A stretch of 64,000 nucleotides of DNA, taken from NCBI RefSeq assembly GCF_003646465.1, contig NZ_QZEX01000002.1, positions 372,001-436,000 on the forward strand. Reading direction: 5' to 3'. The notes below the pieces were generated by a model that made no database searches, was not told the origin of the DNA, and saw only the letters and a program-made list of their open reading frames with translations. The position numbers and the translations under genes were made by a program. This document shows, piece by piece, positions 25,346 to 33,851 of the stretch. The first letter of the stretch is position 1. Every line of letters begins with the position of its first letter. Source of the DNA: Chachezhania antarctica. GTDB taxonomy: Bacteria; Pseudomonadota; Alphaproteobacteria; Rhodobacterales; Rhodobacteraceae.

Positions 25346-25443
25346 GTGCAGCGCCGAAACAGGCACGCCGCCCGGAAGGTGCCAGCGCCGTTCCGCGCCA
25401 CCGCCCCCGGCGCGTCAGCGCCGGATCGCGCCCGAGCGCGGGT

Positions 25444-25489
25444 CGCCGGATGCGGCACGCATCCGGCGAGGGAGGCGGGCGGGCCCGCC
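25444..25489 (-). terminator. Tandem hairpins downstream of the coxL-like gene
   Basis: A perfect 11-bp stem with a 3-nt loop (25444-25468) is followed by a 7-bp GGCGGGC/GCCCGCC stem (25474-25489). They lie 21-66 bp beyond the stop at 25510. There is no T-run. Confidence 0.4.
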
Positions 25490-25509
25490 GAGGGCGCGAT
25501 TGTCTGCCG

Positions 25510-27813
25510 TCAGGCCGCCGTGTCCTCTGCCGCCTTCAGCGCCGACCAGACGCGGCCGGGGGTGGCGGGCATCGCGAACCCCTCGACCCCCAGTTGCGCC
25601 ATGGCGTCGGTGATGGCGCTCATGCCGGCGGCCAGAGCGCCGACCGTTCCCGCCTCGCCCACGCCCTTGGCGCCGTAGGGGTTGATCCGCGTGGGCACCG
25701 GCTCGAACCCGCAATCGAGCGGCGGCATGTCCGAGGCGCGCGGCATCGCGTAATCCATGAACGTGCCCGACAGAAGCTGTCCGTCGGCGGGGTCGTAGAC
25801 CATCTCCTCGCACAGGATCTGGCCCAGCCCCTGCACCACGCCGCCCTGCACCTGGCCCTCGGCAAGCTGCCGGTTCATCACCGTGCCGATATCCTCCACC
25901 CCGGTATAGGAGACGATCTCGCAGAACCCCGTCTCGGGGTCGATCTCGACCTCGCAGACATGGCACCCGTTGGGGAAAGTCGGCGCCTCGGGCGCGAAGC
26001 TGCCTTCGCCCACCAGCCGGATCCCGCGTTGGGCGGCGCCCTCGGCCACCTGTTCAAGCGTCAGCACATGGTTCGTCCCGGCAATCCGGAAGGTCCCGGC
26101 CGCGTATTCGACATCCGACGGGTCCGCGTCCAGCATGTCCGCGGCCGCTTTGCGCGCGACCTCGACCAATTTCGCCATGCCGTCCTGAAGTGCCGGCGCG
26201 CCTTGCGGCATGCCCGCAGACCCGCCCATGCCTTTGCCCGCGGCCTGCACATCCGTGTCGCCCTGGTGGTATTCCACCTTGTCGGTCGGGATTTGCAGTG
26301 CCTCGGCGGCGAGATCGGTCATCACCGTCTCGATCCCCGATCCGGCGGAATAGGTGCCCATCGCCAGAAGCACCGACCCGTCGGCTCGCAGCTCGACGTT
26401 CGAGACATCCTGGCCCGGGTTGCCGTATAGACCGCCCGCCGTCTCGATGCACATCGCAAGGCCCAGGCCCCGCACCCGGCCCTTCGCGGCCGATGCCGCC
26501 GCGCGCTGGCCATAGGTCGCAAGGTCGGCGCGCGCAATGCCTGCGTCCATGATCCGTTCGAAATCGCCGCAATCGTAGTCGAAGATGAACGGGCTCTTCC
26601 AGGGCATGGCATCCGCGGGGATCAGGTTGCGGCGGCGCAGGTCGATCCGGTCGAAGCCGCATTGCCGGGCCGCCGCGTCGATCAGCGATTCCACGGCCAG
26701 CGTCGCCTCGGGCCGGCCGGCCCCGCGATAGGGCGCGGGCGGCACGGTGTGGGTCAGGTAGCCTTCGATCCGCCCGGCGATCAGCGGCGTCCGGTAGACA
26801 CCCGCGGCGCCGCCGAAATTCGCGACCATCACGGCCGAGCGGGTTGAGACATAGGCACCCACGTTCAATTCCACCCCGAAGCGCATCGCGGTGAAGGTGC
26901 CGTCTGCGTCCATGCCCAGTTCGCAGGTGAAATGCATGTCGCGCCCCGCCTCGTCGATCAGGAAGCTTTCCGCCCGGGTCGCCGTCCAGCGCACGTGGCG
27001 GTCCAGCTTGCGCGCGGCCCAGAAGAGGGTGCATTCCTCGCGCAGTGGCCCCGATTTCATGCCGAACGCGCCGCCGACATCGCCGTTGTGGCAGCGGATG
27101 TCCTGCGGCTCCATTCCGAAGGCATTCGCCAGCGCCGGGCGCAGCGCCATCGGGTTCTGGTGGGAGCAGACCATCTCCATCCGCCCCCCACCGATGGGAC
27201 CGGCCAGCGCGGTGCGCGGCTCCATCGCCACGGCCGTCACACGGCTCACGGGCACCTCGATCCTCACTGTGTGGAATGCGGAATCGATGGCCTCTCCCGC
27301 CGCGTCCCAATCGCCCCTGCCCCATGTCATGCAAAGGTTGCCGGGCCGGTCGTCATGGACCAGCGGCGCGCCATCGGCCCTTGCCGCCGCGATGGTGGTG
27401 ACGGCGGGCAGTTCTTCCAGGTCGAGCACGACCGCTTCGGCGGCGTCCTGCGCCTGTGCCCGGCTTTCCGCCACGACCAAAGCCAGCGGTTCGCCAAGGA
27501 ACCGCACGCGGTCGGTGGGCAGCAGATCGCGCGGGGTGGCGCGCCATTCGGTGCCGTCGTGGCCGGGGATCTTCATGGGAACGAAGACCGGCCCCACCCC
27601 GTCGGCCGATAGGTCCGCACCGGTGAAGACGGCCATCACGCCGGGCATGTTGCAGGCCGCGTCGATATCGACCGACTGGATCCGGGCCGACGCCATGTCG
27701 GACCGCACGAAGCAGCCGAACAGCACGCCATCCACGGCACGGTCATCGGTGTAATCGCCCGTCCCCGTGACCAGCCGCAGATCTTCCTGCCGGCCCTTTC
27801 GCTGTTCCGTCAT
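25510..27813 (-). CDS. Molybdenum hydroxylase large subunit (CoxL/xanthine dehydrogenase family), orphan
   Basis: A 767-residue protein with the aldehyde oxidase/xanthine dehydrogenase a/b-hammerhead domain near residues 15-120 and the molybdopterin-binding domain after about residue 135. The latter includes CHNGDVGGAFGMKS and PYRGAGRPEA. The second motif matches form II (non-CO) CoxL proteins, not the AYRCSFR of true CO dehydrogenase. These subunits normally work with a 2Fe-2S subunit and an FAD subunit, but neither is adjacent: the flanking genes are an acyl-CoA ligase and an AbrB-like membrane protein. The substrate is unknown. Confidence 0.88.
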   Translation of the reverse strand: MTEQRKGRQEDLRLVTGTGDYTDDRAVDGVLFGCFVRSDMASARIQSVDIDAACNMPGVMAVFTGADLSADGVGPVFVPMKIPGHDGTEWRATPRDLLPTDRVRFLGEPLALVVAESRAQAQDAAEAVVLDLEELPAVTTIAAARADGAPLVHDDRPGNLCMTWGRGDWDAAGEAIDSAFHTVRIEVPVSRVTAVAMEPRTALAGPIGGGRMEMVCSHQNPMALRPALANAFGMEPQDIRCHNGDVGGAFGMKSGPLREECTLFWAARKLDRHVRWTATRAESFLIDEAGRDMHFTCELGMDADGTFTAMRFGVELNVGAYVSTRSAVMVANFGGAAGVYRTPLIAGRIEGYLTHTVPPAPYRGAGRPEATLAVESLIDAAARQCGFDRIDLRRRNLIPADAMPWKSPFIFDYDCGDFERIMDAGIARADLATYGQRAAASAAKGRVRGLGLAMCIETAGGLYGNPGQDVSNVELRADGSVLLAMGTYSAGSGIETVMTDLAAEALQIPTDKVEYHQGDTDVQAAGKGMGGSAGMPQGAPALQDGMAKLVEVARKAAADMLDADPSDVEYAAGTFRIAGTNHVLTLEQVAEGAAQRGIRLVGEGSFAPEAPTFPNGCHVCEVEIDPETGFCEIVSYTGVEDIGTVMNRQLAEGQVQGGVVQGLGQILCEEMVYDPADGQLLSGTFMDYAMPRASDMPPLDCGFEPVPTRINPYGAKGVGEAGTVGALAAGMSAITDAMAQLGVEGFAMPATPGRVWSALKAAEDTAA

Positions 27814-28009
27814 GGCCGTTGCCCTCCTTCGGAAACTTGATTACTCGATGTTATGCACGCTGACCGAAAAGTAAAACCTTCGGCCCGCATACCGGTGTAT
27901 CGCGATGTCCCGTCCGACGATCCATGGGCGTGCACAGGCAGTACGCCATGGCGATCGGCGGCGGTAAAGGCATGATCCACGACTACATCCACGAAAGACC
28001 GGGCGCCAC

Positions 28010-29110
28010 ATGAGAACCATCCGTATCGCCGGTGAAGAGATCTATCCCCTGATGCTTGCGACGGTTTTCAGCGTCGGGATCGTGGGCGGATTCGCTGCGA
28101 AATTCGCCGGGCTGCCGATCCCGATGCTTCTGGGATCGGTCGTGACGGTGGGGGCGCTGTCGATCTTCGGGTTCAAGCCCGGGGGCCATCCGCCCAAGGT
28201 TCCGTTCTGGCTGCGCCTGTTCTTCATCCCGATCATCGGCCTGTCCATCGGATCGGCCTTCACCCCCGCGGTGCTGGAGGAAGTGCGGCTGTGGTGGCCG
28301 TCGCTTCTGGCGATCTTCGTCTACATTCCGCTGGCGCATTACGTGGGCTATCGCGGATTCATGGTGACGGGCGGCCTGTCGAAGGTCACGGCCTATTATT
28401 CTGCCGTGCCGGGCGGGTTGCTGGAATGCATCCAGATGGGCGAGGAGAACGGCGCCGACGTGCAGATGCTGACGGCGCTGCAATTCCTGCGTCTGATCCT
28501 GACGATCCTTCTGGTGCCGCTGGCCTTCACCATCGTGAACGGCGGCGCGGTGGGATCCGCCGCCGGCGCCGCGATATCGCTGCCGGGCGTGCCGTTCACG
28601 GCCGAGGAGCTGTTCTGGCACGTGGTCGTCGGCGTCATCGGCTTCTTCGGCGGACGGAAGCTGAACCTGCCGGCCTACCTGATCACCGGACCGATCCTTG
28701 CCTCGGGCGTGGCCCACCTGACGGGGCTGCTGGAGGCCGCGCCGCCGGTCTGGCTGATCAACGTGACCCAGCTGATCATCGGCGTGGCGCTGGGGACGCG
28801 CTTCGTGGGGATGGTGCCGCGGGCCTTTTTCGGGTCGCTCTACCTCGCGTTCCTGAACATCTGTTTCACCATGATCCTTGCCATGGGCGCGGGGGTCCTG
28901 ATGCACGAGATCGTGGGCGAGCGGGTCGAGGCCGTGGTGCTGGCCTTCGCTCCCGGCGGGCTGGCCGAGATGTCGCTGGTGGCGTTCTCGATGAACATCT
29001 CGGTCCTCTATGTCACGACGCATCACGTGGTCCGGATCATCCTGTCGGTCGCGGTGGCCAAGGCCTTTGCCGGCACGATTCCGCGGGGGGATGGTGCGGC
29101 ACCGCCGTAG
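28010..29110 (+). CDS. AbrB-family membrane protein (duplicated AbrB domain)
   Basis: A 366-residue polytopic protein of about ten hydrophobic segments in two similar halves: LPIPMLLGSVVTVGAL matches LNLPAYLITGPILASGV. VPGGLLECIQMGEENGAD and FAPGGLAEMSLVAFSMN are the paired GG-containing blocks of this family (TIGR03082). E. coli AbrB was linked to regulation of aidB, but the fold is that of a transporter. It is divergent from the coxL-like gene over a 196-bp gap. Dispersed repeat copy C begins at its stop. Confidence 0.8.
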   Translation: MRTIRIAGEEIYPLMLATVFSVGIVGGFAAKFAGLPIPMLLGSVVTVGALSIFGFKPGGHPPKVPFWLRLFFIPIIGLSIGSAFTPAVLEEVRLWWPSLLAIFVYIPLAHYVGYRGFMVTGGLSKVTAYYSAVPGGLLECIQMGEENGADVQMLTALQFLRLILTILLVPLAFTIVNGGAVGSAAGAAISLPGVPFTAEELFWHVVVGVIGFFGGRKLNLPAYLITGPILASGVAHLTGLLEAAPPVWLINVTQLIIGVALGTRFVGMVPRAFFGSLYLAFLNICFTMILAMGAGVLMHEIVGERVEAVVLAFAPGGLAEMSLVAFSMNISVLYVTTHHVVRIILSVAVAKAFAGTIPRGDGAAPP

Positions 29111-29175
29111 GGGAGTCTGCCCCCGCCCTCGCCTGCGGCGCGGGCTCCCCCGGAGTATTTGAGGAAAGAAGAAAC
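29111..29175. repeat. Dispersed GTATTT-tail palindrome, copy C
   Basis: GGGGAG near the AbrB stop pairs with CTCCCC just before the conserved tail CGGAGTATTTGAGGAAAGAA. A GC-rich inner loop lies between the arms. Confidence 0.65.
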
Positions 29176-29605
29176 ATGGGGCGCGTGCGTTGTCAGCGGT
29201 TCTTGAAGACTGCGGGGTTTGTTGGAACTGCGCATTGAGGTGCGCTGCCGCGATGGTGATGGTCTTCGATGCGGCCCAAGCGATATAGCGCACGGCGGGA
29301 TCGACGCAGCGCCGGACAAGCGGTTCGCGCCCTCCTTGCCTGGTGCGCGAACCTGGTCGCCATGCGTGTCCGCGCCAGGTGCCAGCCAGCAAGACCTCGC
29401 GCAGGCCCGGCAGGTCTCGGGCGCGATGCGGCGCAGGTGCACCGCGGACTTGCAGATAAACCAAACATGTTAAACAATGGGTTCGGGTAATGAGTGGGGG
29501 GCTCGCCGTGCTACGCGGTGGGTCCCACGTTACCCCGGTGTCAGGCCGGGTCTCACCCTTACCCCTCCATCCATTCGGATCCGGCGCCGCGGTCCGCGAT
29601 CTGGA
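29176..29605. other. Intergenic stretch without a recognisable gene
   Basis: No frame on either strand gives a convincing protein. The minus-strand frames are Arg/Ala/Pro-rich and lack a start with a ribosome-binding site. Together with the adjacent acyl-CoA dehydrogenase fragment, this looks like decayed sequence. Confidence 0.4.
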
Positions 29606-29716
29606 TCATGCTCTACGACATCGGAGCGCGCCATTGATCTGGGGCGCGACGTTGGCAGCGAAGCAGCGGTCGACCTGATCCTTGAGTATCCGCTGTTCGT
29701 CGGTCAGGACAACCAT
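29606..29716 (-). pseudogene. Acyl-CoA dehydrogenase N-terminal remnant
   Basis: A 36-codon frame reads MVVLTDEQRILKDQVDRCF then AANVAPQIN, the typical opening helix of acyl-CoA dehydrogenases. The match is lost at about residue 29, and a stop follows. No downstream part of the enzyme is found in any frame. This suggests a gene truncated by deletion. The fragment lies just beyond the TRAP operon and its hairpin. Confidence 0.45.
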
Positions 29717-29727
29717 GCGCTCAACGC

Positions 29728-29759
29728 TCCCGCCCCGGCAGCGGGCTGCCGGGGCGGGG
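29728..29759 (-). terminator. Strong hairpin after dctM
   Basis: A perfect 13-bp stem (29729-29741 with 29746-29758) with a 4-nt CGGG loop, extendable by a G-T pair, begins 23 bp past the dctM stop. It lacks a T-run. Confidence 0.55.
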
Positions 29760-29781
29760 TACGGGCGTCGCCAGCCATTGC

Positions 29782-31098
29782 CTACCTGCCGTAGAACAGG
29801 TTCGGCAGGTAAAGCGCAATGTTCGGGATCAGGATGATCAGGAACAGCCCCAGCAGCGTCACTAGCACGTAGGGCACGACCGAGGCATAGATATCCCCCA
29901 TCGTCACGCCGGGGGGTGCCACTCCCTTCAGGTAGAACAGGTTGAACCCGAAGGGTGGCGTCATGTAGCCGACCTCCATCATGATGATGAACAGGATCCC
30001 GAACCAGATCGGATCGAAGCCCGCCGCCGAGATGATCGGCAGGAAAACGGGCAGTGTGATCAGCATGATGCCCACCGGGTCCAGCACCATCCCGAAGAGG
30101 AACAGCACGAACAGCATGAAGGCCAGCGCACCCCATTTGCCGCCCGGAATGTAGCCCATCAGGTTCTGGATCAGCCCGTGTGCGCCAAGCGCCGTGTAGG
30201 CGGTGGAAAACGCGTGGGCCGCGAACAGGATCCACATCACCAGCGCCGTAAGTTTCAGGGTGGAAATCGCGGCGTCGTGAATCACCCCCCACGACAGCTG
30301 CCGGTTCACGAAGGTCGCGAACATGGCGCCGAAAACGCCGATGGCCGCGGCTTCCGTGGGCGTGGCAAAGCCGCCGAAGATCGCACCCAACACGATGGCC
30401 ACGATCAGCACCGGCAGGATCACGGCCTTGAGCGAGGCGATCTTCTTGCCCCAGTCGCCGCGTTCTTCCTTGGGCAGCGCCGGGCCCATCTCGGGCTGGA
30501 TCCAGCAGCGCACGCCGATATAGATCGACACCAGCACGAAGAGCAGGATGCCGGGCCCCACACCCGCCGCGAACAGCCGGCCCACCGATACCTCGGTCAG
30601 CAGCGAATAGAGGACCATCAGGATCGACGGCGGAATAAGAATGCCCCAGCCGCCGCCCGCGTTGATGGCGCCAAGGGCCAGTTTCTTGTCGTAGCCACGC
30701 TCCAGCATCTTGGGCAGCGCGATGGTGCCCATCGTCACCACGGCAGCACCCGAAATCCCGGACATGGCGGCGAAGATCACGCAGATCAGCACCGTGCCAA
30801 TGGCCAGGCCGCCGCGCAGACCGCCCCACCACTGGTGCATCATGTCGTAAAGGTCGTTCGCGACCCCGGATTTCTCCAACAGGATCGCCATGAAGACGAA
30901 GAGCGGCACCGCCATCAAGGTGGGCGATTGCATCGTCTCCCACATCTTCGAGGCCAGCAGATAGAAGCCCAGCGGCCCCATCTCGTAATACAGGAACACC
31001 ACCGAAACACCGCCAAGCACGAAGGCCAGCGGCGTGCCCAGCAGCACGAACAGGATCAGCGACCCGAAGAACAGGAGCGTTAGGAGTTCGACACTCAT
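29782..31098 (-). CDS. dctM: TRAP transporter large permease, DctM-type
   Basis: A 438-residue integral membrane protein of about 12 hydrophobic segments. It has family motifs GGLAIGTVLICVIFAAMSGISGA and GGWGILIPPSI and ends in a conserved LPNLF-type tail. It is the ion-coupled subunit of a TRAP importer for organic acids. Its ATG overlaps the dctQ stop by 4 bp. The substrate is not determined by sequence. A strong hairpin follows the gene. Confidence 0.95.
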   Translation of the reverse strand: MSVELLTLLFFGSLILFVLLGTPLAFVLGGVSVVFLYYEMGPLGFYLLASKMWETMQSPTLMAVPLFVFMAILLEKSGVANDLYDMMHQWWGGLRGGLAIGTVLICVIFAAMSGISGAAVVTMGTIALPKMLERGYDKKLALGAINAGGGWGILIPPSILMVLYSLLTEVSVGRLFAAGVGPGILLFVLVSIYIGVRCWIQPEMGPALPKEERGDWGKKIASLKAVILPVLIVAIVLGAIFGGFATPTEAAAIGVFGAMFATFVNRQLSWGVIHDAAISTLKLTALVMWILFAAHAFSTAYTALGAHGLIQNLMGYIPGGKWGALAFMLFVLFLFGMVLDPVGIMLITLPVFLPIISAAGFDPIWFGILFIIMMEVGYMTPPFGFNLFYLKGVAPPGVTMGDIYASVVPYVLVTLLGLFLIILIPNIALYLPNLFYGR

Positions 31099-31664
31099 TC
31101 CTGGATCTCCCCGGGTTTTTCGGGATGGTGCGGTTCATCGACCGCCTGCGTGCCGAAGACGGCATCGTCATTCTCAAGCCCCATCAGCACCCGCACATCG
31201 GACCAGAGCCGCACCATCCCCTGCAGGAGCAGCAGCGCGGCCGCGACCGGGATCAGCGATTTCGTGGGCCAGAGCGGCGCCTTCCACGTGGAGTTCGACC
31301 GTTCCATGTCCGCGATCGCCTCGGACGCGAGGTCATAGCCCTGCCACAGCAGGGTGCCGACAAAGAGCAGGAACAAGGGCCACGTGATGATGTCGATCAG
31401 CGCCTTCCGCTTGCGCGAGAACGAGCCGTAGATGATGTCGACGCTGACATGGCCGCGTTCGGCCATCAGGTAACCGCCCCCGATGATGGCGTAGACGCCG
31501 AAGATCAGGGTGGCCAGCTCCGCTGTCCAGATCGTGGGCTGCCCGACCAGGTAGCGCATGACGACATCCGCCAGCAAAAGCACGAAGATGGCCAGGACGC
31601 CAAGCGACGCCCATTTCCCGATCTCCCGGTTCAGGCGCGTGATTGCGCGCGCAAGATTCTGCAT
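31095..31664 (-). CDS. dctQ: TRAP transporter small permease, DctQ-type
   Basis: A 189-residue protein with four hydrophobic segments. It contains the ADVVMRYLVGQPTIWTAELAT motif typical of DctQ and an AERGHVSVDIIYG loop. It pairs with DctM in the membrane. The start at 31664 (MQNLARAITRLNREIGKWASL) is preferred because the frame further upstream is a Gly/Ser-rich stretch unlike DctQ. The ribosome-binding site is weak there, so the start is moderately sure. It overlaps dctM by 4 bp. Confidence 0.88.
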   Translation of the reverse strand: MQNLARAITRLNREIGKWASLGVLAIFVLLLADVVMRYLVGQPTIWTAELATLIFGVYAIIGGGYLMAERGHVSVDIIYGSFSRKRKALIDIITWPLFLLFVGTLLWQGYDLASEAIADMERSNSTWKAPLWPTKSLIPVAAALLLLQGMVRLWSDVRVLMGLENDDAVFGTQAVDEPHHPEKPGEIQE

Positions 31665-31810
31665 GATCTGCTTCGAAGCTCCCCAATGGTCAGGTCCGGA
31701 ACCACTCCCTGCCCCGTTCGCAATCGCGGACGTCAGCACGTGCGTGTCCCGGCCCCTGCGGCCCGTGCACCGGCCGCAACAGATCTTCAGCCGCGAGGCG
31801 TTCGCGGCTC

Positions 31811-31825
31811 CGCCGGTTCCCGGCG
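31811..31825 (-). promoter_or_regulatory. Hairpin between dctP and dctQ
   Basis: A 6-bp CGCCGG/CCGGCG stem with a 3-nt loop lies in the 215-bp dctP-dctQ gap. Such partial stops often let the binding protein be made in excess of the permeases; that role is inferred. Confidence 0.3.
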
Positions 31826-31879
31826 CGGTGAGGACCGGGACGCGCGAAGCGCCCCGGCCGGTCGGTCAGAACAGGGACC

Positions 31880-32929
31880 TTAGTTGTAACCCAGGTCGGA
31901 CATCAGGGTCTGGTAGATCCCCGCGGCCTTCTCAGCCAGCGGGCCCTTCGCGGCCTCGGTCGCCATGATGTCTTTCGACGCCTGCCCCATGACGGTCAGC
32001 ACTTCCTCGGGAAGCTCGATCACTTCGACGCCGTTTTCATCCATGCCCGCGGCAAGCGCGATGGCTTCCTTGTGCATGTATTCCGACGACCGCTGGAAGA
32101 AGCGGATCTCCATCAGGTCCAGAAGCGCCGCGCGCAGATCTGGCGGCAGATCCTCCAGCGCGTCTACGTTCACGATGAACGCGTCGATGGTGAAGCCGAG
32201 CGCCGGTTTGACGTGGTACTTCGCGGCCTCCCACAGCGACATGGACTTGGCACCGATGGCCGCGCCCCAGTGCGCCCCGTCGACAACGCCCGACGACAGC
32301 GACTGGTACAGTTCGGACCCCGGAATGTACTGCGGCGCGGCGCCGGCGGCCTTCAGGTAATCCAGCATCGTGCCCGATGACCGGATCTTCAGACCTTCGA
32401 AATCGGCGGCCGAGGTGATGGGCTTCGACACCACCATTTCGGTCGGATAGGCCTTTTCCGACATCAGCAGAACGCCGTCTTCGACCAGTTCCTCGTTCAC
32501 CAGATCCTCGAGCCCGAGGTTCTTGGCCGCATGCTGCACTTCCCAGCTTTCGCGGAACGTGCCGGGTATCCCGTACAGGAAGCCCGCGGCCTGCGCCTTG
32601 TCCTGGATGTAGGACGGGCTGATCGTGCCCATGGGCACAACGCCCTTGCGCACAAGATTGTAGATGTCCGGTCCCTTGGCGAACTCCCCTGCGCCATAGA
32701 GTTCCAGCTTGAAGCGGCCGTCGGTGCGTTCCAGAAGCTGGTCGGCCAGAACCTGAAGGCTGTCATCGAACGAGCTGGACGCCTTGGGCCAGTGCGATTG
32801 CACGCGCCAGGTAACTTCGGGTTCGGCAGCCGCAGCGGCGCTTCCGATCAGCGCGGGAGCCGCAAGGGCGCCCATCGCGGCACCACGCAGCATGGCACGA
32901 CGGTTCACACGGTTTGAATTTGTGGTCAC
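31880..32929 (-). CDS. dctP: TRAP transporter substrate-binding protein, DctP-type
   Basis: A 349-residue periplasmic protein with a twin-arginine signal (NRRAMLRG followed by a hydrophobic stretch ending AAAAAEP). The mature part has EVTWRVQSHWP, ELYGAGEFAKG, IPGTFRESWE, LKIRSSGTMLDYLKAAGAAP and GVVDGAHWG. It carries the conserved arginine (KIRSSG) that usually binds the substrate carboxylate. The closest pattern is the keto-acid/alpha-hydroxy-acid type, but the ligand is open. A GGAGGAAA ribosome-binding site and an inverted repeat (32952-32982) lie upstream, with a TetR gene divergent. Confidence 0.93.
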   Translation of the reverse strand: MTTNSNRVNRRAMLRGAAMGALAAPALIGSAAAAAEPEVTWRVQSHWPKASSSFDDSLQVLADQLLERTDGRFKLELYGAGEFAKGPDIYNLVRKGVVPMGTISPSYIQDKAQAAGFLYGIPGTFRESWEVQHAAKNLGLEDLVNEELVEDGVLLMSEKAYPTEMVVSKPITSAADFEGLKIRSSGTMLDYLKAAGAAPQYIPGSELYQSLSSGVVDGAHWGAAIGAKSMSLWEAAKYHVKPALGFTIDAFIVNVDALEDLPPDLRAALLDLMEIRFFQRSSEYMHKEAIALAAGMDENGVEVIELPEEVLTVMGQASKDIMATEAAKGPLAEKAAGIYQTLMSDLGYN

Positions 32930-32951
32930 TTTTTCCTCCCCAAAGTGGTGT

Positions 32952-32982
32952 CATGGGACGACAATTTTTTGCCTGTCCCATG
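32952..32982. promoter_or_regulatory. Inverted-repeat operator candidate upstream of dctP
   Basis: CATGGGAC and GTCCCATG are exact 8-bp inverted repeats separated by 15 bp, centred about 38 bp before the dctP start. The match extends outward to 10 of 11 bases. It lies in the dctP/TetR divergent region (32930-33230) and is a plausible binding site for the adjacent TetR protein. It would also form an mRNA hairpin. Confidence 0.45.
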
Positions 32983-33230
32983 TCAGGATACCATAAGGCG
33001 CCGTGAAAACTGCTGTCAAATGAACTTACTTGAAAGACCTTTTTTGTACTTCTGGGTCTATTGATCCGCGGCCCATGATGGTAACGTGGACGGGGCTTGC
33101 GTTCACGGGCTTCGGGCTGTGCTGCCGGCCGGACGGATGGCGCTGCGCACTGCCAGGGCCGCTGCCCCGCGCCCCGGGCTGGCGATGGCGGATGTAACGT
33201 ACAGGGTATCGCGAAAAGGGTTCGGGACAT

Positions 33231-33845
33231 ATGGCAAAGTGGGATGGCGCGGTCGCATCGCGGGAAGAAGTCCGGCAGCTGAAGCGGCGCGCGGCGTTGC
33301 GGGTGGCGGCGCGGATCTTCAACGAAAAGGGCTATCACGCGACCTCGCTCGACGAGGTGGCCGATGTCATCGGGGTCACCAAGACGGCGCTTTATTACTA
33401 CTTCAAGAACAAGGAACAGTTGCTGTATGAATGCATCAAGCTGACCTACGATTGCGGCCAGACCGCACGCCTTGAAAGCGAGGCGCTGGACGGCCCCGCC
33501 ATCGACAAGCTGACATTCCTGTATCGCCGGTTCATCGAACTTCTGATCGTCGAACGCGGCGCCTATACCACGATGGCCAATATCCGCGCCCTGCCCGAAG
33601 ACGCCCAGGCCGAACTGCTGGAGCGCCGCCGGAACCTCGACCGCTATTCCCGGATGCTGATCGAAAGAGCCATTGAAGAAGGCGCGATCCGCGAAGTCGA
33701 TGTGCGGCTGACCTCGAACTTCTTCCTTGGCGCCGTGAACTGGATTCTGCGCTGGCACACCGAAGACGACGCGATGAGCCCCGAAGAGGTGGCCGGGCAT
33801 TTCCTCGACTTGTTCCTGAACGGGATCGTCAAGAAAGACGCTTGA
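33231..33845 (+). CDS. TetR/AcrR-family transcriptional regulator
   Basis: A 204-residue protein. The N-terminal helix-turn-helix (about 20-65) reads AARIFNEKGYHATSLDEVADVIGVTKTALYYYFKNKEQLL, a standard TetR pattern. The C-terminal ligand domain has no clear match. It is divergent from the TRAP operon across 301 bp, so it probably controls dctPQM and itself in response to the imported compound or its CoA ester. It converges with tesB, with only 6 bp between the stops. Confidence 0.9.
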   Translation: MAKWDGAVASREEVRQLKRRAALRVAARIFNEKGYHATSLDEVADVIGVTKTALYYYFKNKEQLLYECIKLTYDCGQTARLESEALDGPAIDKLTFLYRRFIELLIVERGAYTTMANIRALPEDAQAELLERRRNLDRYSRMLIERAIEEGAIREVDVRLTSNFFLGAVNWILRWHTEDDAMSPEEVAGHFLDLFLNGIVKKDA

Positions 33846-33851
33846 ACACGT

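Noticed and set aside
23432-25678. A 748-codon open frame opposite the acyl-CoA ligase
   Set aside because: It is a shadow of an ANL enzyme and runs into the repeat region without a stop, which reflects GC content.
25510-27813. Carbon monoxide dehydrogenase large subunit
   Set aside because: The active-site loop reads PYRGAGR rather than AYRCSFR, and the coxM/coxS partners are absent.
29176-29605. Possible transposase or integrase remnant
   Set aside because: No DDE or recombinase motif and no terminal inverted repeats could be found in any frame.
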